From Pseudonocardiales bacterium (GTDB lineage: Bacteria; Actinomycetota; Actinomycetes; Mycobacteriales; Jatrophihabitantaceae), in assembly GCA_025465405.1 (NCBI GenBank), contig JAODNL010000186.1, forward strand, positions 1 to 5,921: 5,921 bases of DNA, given 5' to 3'. The notes under the pieces are model-generated. The model saw only the letters and a list, made by a program, of their open reading frames with translations. It ran no database searches and had not been told where the DNA came from. The translations under genes were made by a program, and so were the position numbers. Each line of letters begins with the position of its first letter. Within the stretch, counting starts at the first letter, position 1. Positions 1-5,921 of the stretch are shown piece by piece.

Positions 1-462
1 ACGGCCTGTGCCGAACGCGAGCTGCCGCTGTTCGGAGTGTGCCTCGGCCACCAGGCGATCGGTGCGGTGTTCGGAACTGGGCCATCGGTCATCATCCGGG
101 CTCCCGAACTGCTGCACGGCAAGACGAGCGAGGTCGTGCACGACGGCACCGGCGTGCTCGCCGGCCTGCCCTCACCGTTCACCGCGACGCGGTATCACTC
201 GCTGGCCGTGGAGGAGTCCGCCTTGCCTCCCGAGATCGAGGTCACCGGCCGGACCGGGTCGGGAGTGGTGATGTCGCTTCGGCACCGGACGCTGCCGATC
301 GACGGCGTGCAGTTCCATCCCGAGTCGGTACTCACGCAGGGCGGACATCGAATGGTGGCCAACTGGCTGGTCCGCTGCGGAGCATCCGTGGACTTCGCGC
401 GTGCGGACGCGCTCGGCGCGGAGGTCGATGCGCTGCGCGCGACCGCGTTCGCCGCCCTCTGA
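1..462 (+). CDS. pabA: Aminodeoxychorismate/anthranilate synthase glutamine amidotransferase subunit (PabA/TrpG type), 3' part
   Basis: This is the C-terminal 153 residues of a class I glutamine amidotransferase; the frame is open from base 1, so the start lies outside the window. The domain hydrolyses glutamine and passes ammonia to a chorismate-using partner (PabB or TrpE) for p-aminobenzoate/folate or tryptophan synthesis in the cytoplasm. Visible evidence: the nucleophile elbow GVCLGHQAIG with the catalytic Cys at 40-42, the HGKTS motif typical of PabA/TrpG, the FTATRYHSLAV segment, and the HPESVLT motif holding catalytic His (316-318) and Glu (322-324). All three catalytic residues are present. 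A tail of about 30 residues after NWLVRCG resembles the variable C-terminal ends of stand-alone actinobacterial proteins. Sequence alone cannot separate PabA from TrpG, or exclude the C-terminal half of a fused TrpE-TrpG protein, since the N-terminus is missing. It ends in TGA, 3 bases from the stop of the convergent hutI. Confidence 0.9.
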   Translation, partial: TACAERELPLFGVCLGHQAIGAVFGTGPSVIIRAPELLHGKTSEVVHDGTGVLAGLPSPFTATRYHSLAVEESALPPEIEVTGRTGSGVVMSLRHRTLPIDGVQFHPESVLTQGGHRMVANWLVRCGASVDFARADALGAEVDALRATAFAAL

Positions 463-465
463 CGG

Positions 466-1611
466 CTACGCGACGCGCGTACCGGACTGCCACACCTCGG
501 CCACCAGAGGGACGCCCGGCCGGTAGGCGAGGTGCACGTAGCTGGGTGCGTCGAGCACGACGAGATCGGCTCGGCGCCCTGGCGTCAGCGAGCCGATGTC
601 GTTGCGGCGCAAGGCTTTCGCTCCGGTCGCTGTGGCCGCGTGGACGGCCTCGGCCGGCGTCATCCGCATCTCTCGGACCGCGAGCGCGATCGCGAGCGGC
701 ATCGACGTCGAGTACGCCGAACCGGGATTGCAGTCGGTAGCCAGCGCGACGGCGGCGCCGGCGTCGAGCAGCCGCCGCGCGTCGGGATAAGGAGATCTCG
801 TCGAGAACTCGGCGAGCGGTAGCAGGGTGGCGACGGTGCCGGATCCGGCCAGCGCGTCGACATCCTCGTCCGTCAGATGAGTGCAGTGATCAGCGCTCGC
901 CGCCCCGAGTTCGACCGCGATGCGCACCCCCGGCCCGGTGGTGAGCTGGTTGGCGTGCACGCGCGCGCCCAGACCCTTCGCCGTACCCGCGGTGAGGACC
1001 GCGCGCGTCTCGTCGCCGTCGAAGGCACCGACCTCGCAGAAGGCGTCGATCCACCGCGCGTACGGCGCGCAGGCGTCGAGCATGGGACCGGTGACCTGCG
1101 CGAGGTAGTCGTCGCGATCGATGTCGGGGGGTACGACATGTGCACCGAGGAACGTCGTCTCGTCCGTGAACTCGCGCGCCACGCGGAGCGAGCGCTCCTC
1201 GGTCGCGACGTCGAGGCCGTAGCCGGACTTGCACTCGAACGTCGTGACGCCGGCACGGACCAACTCGGTGCGCAAGCGCGCCAGGTTCACGCGCAGCGCG
1301 GCGTCGGTGGCAGCGCGGGTTGCGGCGACCGTTGTGCGGATTCCCCCTGCCGCATAAGGCATTCCGGCCATCCGCGCGGCGAACTCCGCGGTGCGGTCGC
1401 CGGCGAAGACGAGGTGGGCGTGCGAGTCGACGAAGCCGGGGACCACGGCGCGCCCGCCGAGCTCGACGCGCTCGTCGGCCGCCGGTGCCGAGGATGCCGC
1501 GCCGACCCACGCGATGCGGTCGTCCTCGATGACAAGCGCTGCCTCGGGAATCTCACCGAGCTCGGCATCCTGCGTCGCGAGCAGCCCGATGCCGGTCAGC
1601 AGGATCGTCAC
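466..1611 (-). CDS. hutI: Imidazolonepropionase (HutI)
   Basis: A complete 381-residue amidohydrolase-superfamily enzyme that hydrolyses 4-imidazolone-5-propanoate to N-formimino-L-glutamate, the third step of histidine degradation, in the cytoplasm. The N-terminal beta segment leads into VVPGFVDSHAHLVFAGDR, whose H64 and H66 are the expected metal ligands. ECKSGYGLD (126-134) is a HutI signature. H219 in VHANQL and D293 in ATDCNPGS supply the remaining metal ligands, and H242 in SADHCTHL matches the conserved catalytic-region His. The C-terminus returns to the small beta domain (GRRADLVVLDAP). Length is near the family norm, slightly short as in actinobacterial members, and the HANQL/DHCTHL wording also looks actinobacterial. 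The start is GTG, chosen because a GAGGGG ribosome-binding site sits 8 bases upstream and the TILLTGIG beginning fits the family. It lies 28 bases after the CHAT gene on the same strand, so may be co-transcribed, but no other hut gene is visible. The stop is TAG. Confidence 0.96.
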   Translation of the reverse strand: MTILLTGIGLLATQDAELGEIPEAALVIEDDRIAWVGAASSAPAADERVELGGRAVVPGFVDSHAHLVFAGDRTAEFAARMAGMPYAAGGIRTTVAATRAATDAALRVNLARLRTELVRAGVTTFECKSGYGLDVATEERSLRVAREFTDETTFLGAHVVPPDIDRDDYLAQVTGPMLDACAPYARWIDAFCEVGAFDGDETRAVLTAGTAKGLGARVHANQLTTGPGVRIAVELGAASADHCTHLTDEDVDALAGSGTVATLLPLAEFSTRSPYPDARRLLDAGAAVALATDCNPGSAYSTSMPLAIALAVREMRMTPAEAVHAATATGAKALRRNDIGSLTPGRRADLVVLDAPSYVHLAYRPGVPLVAEVWQSGTRVA

Positions 1612-1619
1612 CTCGGGAG

Positions 1620-1625
1620 CCCCTC
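1620..1625 (-). promoter_or_regulatory. Ribosome-binding site of hutI
   Basis: GAGGGG reads on the - strand with 8 bases to the GTG start at 1611. It is the best Shine-Dalgarno match at any gene start in the window and decides the hutI start. It lies inside the 28-base gap after the CHAT stop, so hutI has its own initiation site rather than depending on translational coupling. Confidence 0.7.
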
Positions 1626-1639
1626 AATTGCCGGCCGCG

Positions 1640-4210
1640 TCACGCTTGGGCGCGAGTCTGCCAGGCTGACCCGAAGCATACGAAGGGCGCTGGTACATCC
1701 GTAGCCGCTTCGGTGGCCGCGGCCAATGCCGTAGCGGTGTTGTTGCCCGCGGCCAGCAGATCGTGATACCGAAGCATGGTCTGGGCAGCGACCTCGTCGT
1801 GAACCTTGGCAACGCTCGATATGACGCTGCGGGCACCCAGCCGTAGCAGAGCGCTTGTCAGCCCGAGGGTTTCGTCCCCGGCGCGGATGGTGGACTGACC
1901 GAGCTCACAAGCGGAGAGCACGACGTGTTCCGCGAAATATTCGGTGGGACGGAACTCGTACGCGTATACGACCCCGTCCGCCAGCCGAATCGAGGAGAAC
2001 AGTGGATTCTCCGGCTCATGCCGGCCGTGCGCTGCTATGTGGACAATGCTCGACGAGGTCAGGGCATCGCGTAGATGTTGACGCTGCGCGCCCGCACTGA
2101 ACACGGTTGCACCGGGCCAGCACCGGCCCACGGCTTTAGCTTCGGCTTCGGCATGATGCAGCCCTGGACCGGCGAAGGCGCTGACGCCGATCGTGTCGCG
2201 AGGGCTGTGCTTTCCGGCGGCGGCGAGCCACGCCGTCGCTGACGGGGCGACGACCAGCGGGCGACCACGCAACGACGGAATCAGGTTCCACGGCAATGCA
2301 GTGAGCGGGCCGGTCGGTGTCAGGACGAGCGCGGCGTCGCTGAGCTTCAGCGGCGCCAGCATCAGCTCGTCCAACGTGGCGAGCGAGCGGTTCAGAGAAC
2401 CCTGCACGGCCCCCAGCAGTGGGCCGGTCAGGTCCCCGGAAGCCAACACATCCAGCGATGCGCGGATTCGGCGGCCGGCCTCGTGCACCGTGCCGATCGA
2501 TGCGAGTGAGACGAGGCGGGCTCGCCCGTCCTCGACCACGAGTCCGTGCAGGCCGCCTCGTGCCTGGAAGAACGAGACGAGCAGCGACGAGTACTCGTGC
2601 AGACCATTTGCTATCGATGCAAACGATGCTGGGTCGGCTGCATCGCCAGAGCCGTCGGCCTGCCACGACTGCGCGCGAAGCATCCGCTGGAGGTCCGCTA
2701 TTCGCTTTCGGGTCGCCGCCACGACGCCGGCGGCATTGGGATCGGATTCGATCGCTCGTAGCTGCTCGGCCGTCTGGCGCAGTTCCGACAGCAATGCTGC
2801 GTTGGTCTCGTCGTCCGGCGCCTCGACCAGTCGGAGTCGCGCCGCCACGGCCCGGCTTTGTTCGACTGCTGCCAACGCGGCAACCGGGTCTGCTCTCGTC
2901 AACGACAGATCCAGGTAGAGCTCGGCGAGCTGGCGGCCGTGGATGGCACCGGCGGTCTGCAGATCCAGGCTGCCGAATCGAGCCTGGTGCCGCGTCAGCT
3001 CGGCGAGCCCCGAGCGGATCTCGCGTCTGGCCGCGCCGGCGTTGCCGGCGACGACGTGCAGCTTGGCCCGTACCAGCCTGATCTGCAGGCGCGCTGACAC
3101 GGGGTCGTTGGGTCGAACCGGTCCGGCCTCACCGGCCACAGCGCGCGCCTTGTCGACGTGGCCCGAACGCAGCAATGCCTCCGCTGCGATCAGCCGCGCT
3201 GCGCGCTCACGGCTCGGCATCCGCGCCGCGCCGAATTCATCAGCAAGCCGGAGAGCCGGTCCGGCCAGCCGAGTGCCCGGCCGCCCAGCCGTGTGGTCGG
3301 CCTGCAGCAACGTGAGCTCGGCCTCGCGGCGCCACCGGTCGTTGGACCGGCGTCGGAACCGCGTGCGGGCAGCCCCCGCCAGCCGCCTGGCCGCCTCGAT
3401 CTCACCACCGAGCAACGCGCACTCGGCACGCGCCAGCTCGACCTCGCCGACGTCGTTCCAGAGTCGAGCCGCACGGAACAGCGCATGAGCTTCGCTCAAG
3501 CTGGCATCTGCCTCGCGGTGCAGACCTGCTTCCACCAGGACTCGGGCCCGATCGAGCAACACGACCGCGAGAGACAGGCCGGACTCGACTGCCCGCACCT
3601 CATCCATGATTCTCAAGGCCGTGGCGAGATTGCCGGCGAGGAACTCGAGATAGCCGAGATTGTGCCGCGCCTTCGCCCGCTCTGTCGGCCAGTCGTTGTC
3701 GTTCGCGATGGTGGCCGCCGCCACCAGGTCAGCTCGGGCCCGGACGAGATTGCCGCGGAACAGATGGGTGGTTCCCCGGTTGAGCATCAGCCGATAGGCA
3801 TCCATCGGTTCGGCATGGCCGATCAGCTCTTCGGCCCGGTCGAGGTCGTGGACGGCGCCTTCCACATGGCCGCCGCGAAGCCGCATGTAGCCCATCTGAC
3901 TATGGCTGAGGAACTCCAACCTCGGGTCACGTGCGATACGAGCGTGATTATTCGCGCTCGAGAGTGCGGCCAGCCCGGCCTCGAGCCCGTTGAGCTCGGA
4001 TTCGCTGCTTGCGATGCTGATCCACACGTGGGCACGCAACCGCTGACGGTCACGCTCGTCAGGGCCGTCCAGCTCGAGTTCGTCCAAGCGCTGGAGGGCT
4101 CGTCGAAGCAGCCGCAAAGCCCGCGCCGGCTGACCCGCGTCGTTCTTGGCGATGCCGTCGCGGTGCAACCGGCGAACGCCGGCCAGCGGATCCGTTGCAC
4201 GCTCCCGCAT
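1640..4210 (-). CDS. TPR-repeat protein with C-terminal CHAT (caspase-like) protease domain
   Basis: An 856-residue protein. Residues about 10-460 are almost wholly helical with TPR-like pairs, e.g. GHVEGAVHDLDRAEEL (114-129), GNLVRARADLVAAA (153-166), HNLGYLEFLAGNLATALRIM (183-202) and AARLIAAEALLRSGHVDKA (337-355). Residues about 466-515 look like a charged helix or short coiled coil. The CHAT domain covers about 535-850: the TPTGPLTALPW element (631-641), HIAAHGRHEPENPLFSS with the predicted catalytic His728 (codon 2027-2029), VVLSACELG with the predicted nucleophile Cys768 (codon 1907-1909), then the GDETLGLTSALLRLGARSVISS helix-strand. CHAT proteins are clan CD peptidases related to caspases and separase; known relatives include HetF and TPR-CHAT/Csx29 of Craspase. 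TPRs usually bind a partner or sense a trigger. No signal peptide or membrane span is seen, so it is probably cytoplasmic. ATG at 4210 is the first possible start, because an in-frame TGA lies 4 codons upstream; only a weak GAAG precedes it, which suggests translational coupling to the S8 gene. Domain call is firm; substrate and role are unknown. Confidence 0.93.
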   Translation of the reverse strand: MRERATDPLAGVRRLHRDGIAKNDAGQPARALRLLRRALQRLDELELDGPDERDRQRLRAHVWISIASSESELNGLEAGLAALSSANNHARIARDPRLEFLSHSQMGYMRLRGGHVEGAVHDLDRAEELIGHAEPMDAYRLMLNRGTTHLFRGNLVRARADLVAAATIANDNDWPTERAKARHNLGYLEFLAGNLATALRIMDEVRAVESGLSLAVVLLDRARVLVEAGLHREADASLSEAHALFRAARLWNDVGEVELARAECALLGGEIEAARRLAGAARTRFRRRSNDRWRREAELTLLQADHTAGRPGTRLAGPALRLADEFGAARMPSRERAARLIAAEALLRSGHVDKARAVAGEAGPVRPNDPVSARLQIRLVRAKLHVVAGNAGAARREIRSGLAELTRHQARFGSLDLQTAGAIHGRQLAELYLDLSLTRADPVAALAAVEQSRAVAARLRLVEAPDDETNAALLSELRQTAEQLRAIESDPNAAGVVAATRKRIADLQRMLRAQSWQADGSGDAADPASFASIANGLHEYSSLLVSFFQARGGLHGLVVEDGRARLVSLASIGTVHEAGRRIRASLDVLASGDLTGPLLGAVQGSLNRSLATLDELMLAPLKLSDAALVLTPTGPLTALPWNLIPSLRGRPLVVAPSATAWLAAAGKHSPRDTIGVSAFAGPGLHHAEAEAKAVGRCWPGATVFSAGAQRQHLRDALTSSSIVHIAAHGRHEPENPLFSSIRLADGVVYAYEFRPTEYFAEHVVLSACELGQSTIRAGDETLGLTSALLRLGARSVISSVAKVHDEVAAQTMLRYHDLLAAGNNTATALAAATEAATDVPAPFVCFGSAWQTRAQA

Positions 4211-4219
4211 GGCGCTACT

Positions 4220-4225
4220 TCATCA
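4220..4225 (-). other. Tandem TGA TGA stops between S8 and CHAT genes, in one reading frame
   Basis: The S8 gene ends with TGA (4223-4225), followed at once by a second in-frame TGA (4220-4222), then three sense codons (AGT AGC GCC) and the ATG of the CHAT gene at 4210. The two genes therefore share a reading frame with a 12-base gap. The doubled stop is seen directly; any effect on termination, re-initiation or readthrough is inference. Confidence 0.85.
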
Positions 4226-5875
4226 CGGGCCCGATGGTCGGTCCAGACCGGTCGCCGACGTCAGTGCGGCCCATCCTCGGGCTACCGCGCTCGCTACGTC
4301 GATCGAATCGAGGTCTCCAGCCGACAGGGCCTGCTGTGCGACCTGTCCGGCGAGGATCGGCGCGGCGAAGGAGGTTCCGCTCCATGTCGCGAAGCCGCCG
4401 CGGAAGTCGTCCATGTCGATGCCGGCTCGATACCCATCGCCGGCGACCGATACGGCCGCGATCGGCTGCAGCGCGGCGTTGATGGTCGTCGGCATCGTGC
4501 TGACGACGGCCGCGCCGTTGCGGTGACAGATCACCCAGTCGCCGGCGTTGCTGAACAACGCGATGCTCCGGCCATCGGGATTGAGCGCTCCGACGCTGAT
4601 GACCGGCAGGACGTCCGGCTCCGTGGAGGTGACCGGCCCCTCCGCGTTCGGTGCGAATCCCGCGGGGTACATGTGTCGAGGTGTCGCGTCGTTTCCGGCG
4701 GCGGCGACGACGGCAACTCCGCGGGCGGCGAGCTCGGTCAACGGGGCCAACAGCAGCTGGTCGTACGCCTGATCCGACGGCAGCTCGTGGTAGTAGCCGA
4801 GCGACAACGTCACGACATCGAGCGCCCGATCGGGGCGCCCCTCGACGAGCGCCAGCTCCTGCCGGAACAGCAGCCGGTTGACGGCCGCGAGCAGGTCGCC
4901 CTCTTCGACGATGCCGTCGCTGTACATGACGCGGACAGCAAGGATGTTGGCGTCCGGGCACGTCTGCCTGATGATGCCCGCGATGAACGTGCCGTGACCC
5001 GCGTCGGAGTCCAACGTCCCCTCCAGCGGGTCGTTCAGAGTTCCCGTGATCTCGCCGTTCGTAGCCGGGTCGGTGAGTCCGATCGGCAATCCGGCGACGG
5101 TGGGTGCGCGATCGACGATTGTGTCGGGCAGCCAGGGATGTTCACCGACTCCGGTGTCCAACACTGCCACGACGGGTCGACGACACGACAGCTCCGTGTC
5201 TGAGCAGCGCCGCGGCTCGTCACCTATCCAGGTGACGGGTGCCCGGCCGCCAAAGCCCGGCACCGCATACTCCGAGCTGACGTTTCCCCCGCCCGCGTAG
5301 GGGTTTCCGCTGGTAAAGGGATTCCCGCTGGTAAACGGGTTTCCGCTGGTAAAGGGATTCCCGCTCGTGAAGGGGTTGCCGGTGATATGGCCGCCGGACG
5401 CCGCGAGCAGGTGATCGACGCTGACCTTGTTTGCGAGCACACTCGTCGGGCCGACGATGGATCGGAAGTACTGGAGCACGACCCAGGCGTCCGGCGGAAC
5501 CGAAGGCTGATCCGAAGCTGGTGACAGTTCCACCCGCGTCACGAGCACGCGCGCGGCCAGCTCGCCGAGCTTGTACCGCGCGGCTACTGCTTTGAGCTCG
5601 GGGTCAACCGGACGAAACGTTGTCGTCAGCCCTGCGAGCTCGGCCGCCCGTTCCAGTGGACCGGACACCTCGGCGACATCCCGATCGCGGACGAGCAGCC
5701 GGGATCCTACGTACACCGTGGGACGAATGGTCTGCCCCGGCAGGCGCACCGCGGTCGCGGAGTCGAGCACTCGCGCGCCGTGCCGGTTCAACACGTAGGC
5801 GGGTGGGCTGAGGGAGGGTTCCCGCCGTCGAGAAGCCGGACGTGGGGCCGCGCCGTCAGATTCCGAGTTCGTCAT
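4223..5875 (-). CDS. Subtilisin-like (S8 family) serine protease with N-terminal domain and GNPFTS repeat linker
   Basis: A 550-residue protein (numbering from ATG at 5875). Residues about 20-160 form an uncharacterised alpha/beta region (beta-like TVYVGSRLLVR, helix PLERAAELAGL, beta-like RVLVTRVEL, then DAWVVLQYFRSI) that could be a regulatory or pro-domain. Residues 166-195 are five 6-residue repeats. The peptidase core runs from about 230: VVAVLDTGVG with Asp240, DAGHGTFIAG with His294, VVAAAGND with oxyanion Asn395, and WSGTSFAAP with Ser502; all are intact. No N-terminal hydrophobic signal, membrane span or lipobox is seen and the N-terminus is Arg-rich, so a cytoplasmic location is likely, unlike secreted subtilisins or mycosins. 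Cys224 and Cys231 lie close together just before the core. The ATG at 5875 is preferred over a GTG at 5881 because AAGAAG lies 5 bases upstream of it, while the GTG has no site at proper distance. It is the first gene of a likely operon with the CHAT protease; pairing suggests that one protease acts on, or is activated by, the other, which is inference. Confidence 0.93.
   Translation of the reverse strand: MTNSESDGAAPRPASRRREPSLSPPAYVLNRHGARVLDSATAVRLPGQTIRPTVYVGSRLLVRDRDVAEVSGPLERAAELAGLTTTFRPVDPELKAVAARYKLGELAARVLVTRVELSPASDQPSVPPDAWVVLQYFRSIVGPTSVLANKVSVDHLLAASGGHITGNPFTSGNPFTSGNPFTSGNPFTSGNPYAGGGNVSSEYAVPGFGGRAPVTWIGDEPRRCSDTELSCRRPVVAVLDTGVGEHPWLPDTIVDRAPTVAGLPIGLTDPATNGEITGTLNDPLEGTLDSDAGHGTFIAGIIRQTCPDANILAVRVMYSDGIVEEGDLLAAVNRLLFRQELALVEGRPDRALDVVTLSLGYYHELPSDQAYDQLLLAPLTELAARGVAVVAAAGNDATPRHMYPAGFAPNAEGPVTSTEPDVLPVISVGALNPDGRSIALFSNAGDWVICHRNGAAVVSTMPTTINAALQPIAAVSVAGDGYRAGIDMDDFRGGFATWSGTSFAAPILAGQVAQQALSAGDLDSIDVASAVARGWAALTSATGLDRPSGP
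5291..5380 (-). repeat. Five tandem 18-bp coding repeats (GNPFTS x4, GNPYAG) in the S8 protease linker
   Basis: Five consecutive 18-bp units lie in frame within the S8 gene, at 5363-5380, 5345-5362, 5327-5344, 5309-5326 and 5291-5308 in protein order. The first four encode GNPFTS and the last GNPYAG. Units 5309-5326 and 5345-5362 are identical in DNA, and a 29-base stretch (5301-5329) recurs exactly 36 bases away (5337-5365), pointing to a recent duplication of a two-unit block. Gly/Asn/Pro/Ser/Thr content implies a flexible, exposed linker between the N-terminal domain and the catalytic core. Copy number may vary between strains. Confidence 0.95.
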
Positions 5876-5880
5876 CGCCA

Positions 5881-5886
5881 CTTCTT
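5881..5886 (-). promoter_or_regulatory. Probable ribosome-binding site of the S8 gene
   Basis: AAGAAG on the - strand with 5 bases before the ATG at 5875, inside the stretch TAAGAAGTGGCGATG, which partly matches the anti-Shine-Dalgarno complement. It overlaps the alternative GTG at 5881, which is why the ATG is favoured. The match is imperfect and the spacing short, so the start is not certain. Confidence 0.45.
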
Positions 5887-5921
5887 ATCTGAAAGGGGTT
5901 GGGACGGCGGTCCAGCTAGCT

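Noticed and set aside
877..1704. A 275-codon open frame on the + strand, antisense to hutI
   Set aside because: It lies across hutI, which is unambiguous, and shows no family motif; it is a high-GC shadow frame.
1640..4210. TPR-CHAT protein considered as the Csx29 part of a Craspase (type III-E) system
   Set aside because: No Cas7-11 gene, crRNA array or other Cas component is visible; the neighbours are an S8 protease and hutI.
3158..5203. A 681-codon open frame on the + strand, antisense to the CHAT and S8 genes
   Set aside because: Its composition (Arg, Gly, Ala and Pro rich, no recognisable domain or motif) is what the opposite strand of GC-rich genes gives. The - strand genes over the same bases have complete conserved catalytic motifs.
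5291..5380. Short repeat array considered as a CRISPR
   Set aside because: The 18-bp units are contiguous with no spacers and are in frame inside a protease gene; this is a coding tandem repeat.
4223..5875. S8 protease considered as a secreted subtilisin or a type VII secretion mycosin
   Set aside because: No N-terminal signal peptide, no C-terminal membrane helix, and no ESX gene nearby.
5887..5921. Promoter or operator for the S8 gene (GATAAG as a -10-like element, AGCTAGCT palindrome, short GGAC/GTCC inverted repeat)
   Set aside because: Only about 35 bases are available, no paired -35 element is seen, the -10-like stretch overlaps the ribosome-binding site, and the palindromes are only 8 bases or 4-base stems. 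Not enough to call.

Overview
The window is high-GC bacterial DNA with G/C-ending codons. HutI and the glutamine amidotransferase both look like actinobacterial (Actinomycetota) family members, so an actinomycete-type organism is the best guess; genus cannot be told from this stretch. It is almost fully coding: one gene fragment on the + strand and three complete genes on the - strand.

Layout, left to right. (1) Positions 1-462, + strand: the C-terminal part of a class I glutamine amidotransferase subunit of the PabA/TrpG type (folate/tryptophan chorismate branch); its start lies left of the window. (2) 466-1611, - strand: a complete hutI, imidazolonepropionase of histidine degradation. The two genes converge tail-to-tail with 3 bases between their stops. 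(3) 1640-4210, - strand: an 856-residue protein with a helical TPR-type N-terminal half and a C-terminal CHAT (caspase-like) protease domain with an intact His/Cys pair. (4) 4223-5875 (possible start at 5881), - strand: a subtilisin-like (S8) serine protease with an intact Asp/His/Ser triad, no visible signal peptide, an uncharacterised N-terminal domain of about 165 residues, and a linker of five 6-residue repeats (GNPFTS x4, then GNPYAG) joining that domain to the protease core.

On the - strand the order of transcription is S8 protease, then TPR-CHAT protease, then hutI. Gaps are 12 and 28 bases, so the three could be one transcript. The S8 and CHAT genes are a plausible functional pair: two different proteases, one with a sensor-like TPR scaffold, the other apparently cytoplasmic with a repeat linker. 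They also share a reading frame and are separated only by two tandem TGA codons plus three sense codons. This is the most interesting part of the window: a candidate two-protease cascade or regulated-proteolysis module, possibly in defence or programmed cell death. The function is inference only; no substrate, pore-former, nuclease or CRISPR component is visible here. hutI and the amidotransferase are ordinary metabolic genes and give no clue to the pair's role.

No rRNA, tRNA, mobile element, CRISPR array, convincing promoter or terminator was found. The 40 bases right of the S8 gene (5882-5921) hold a probable ribosome-binding site and nothing else that can be supported.
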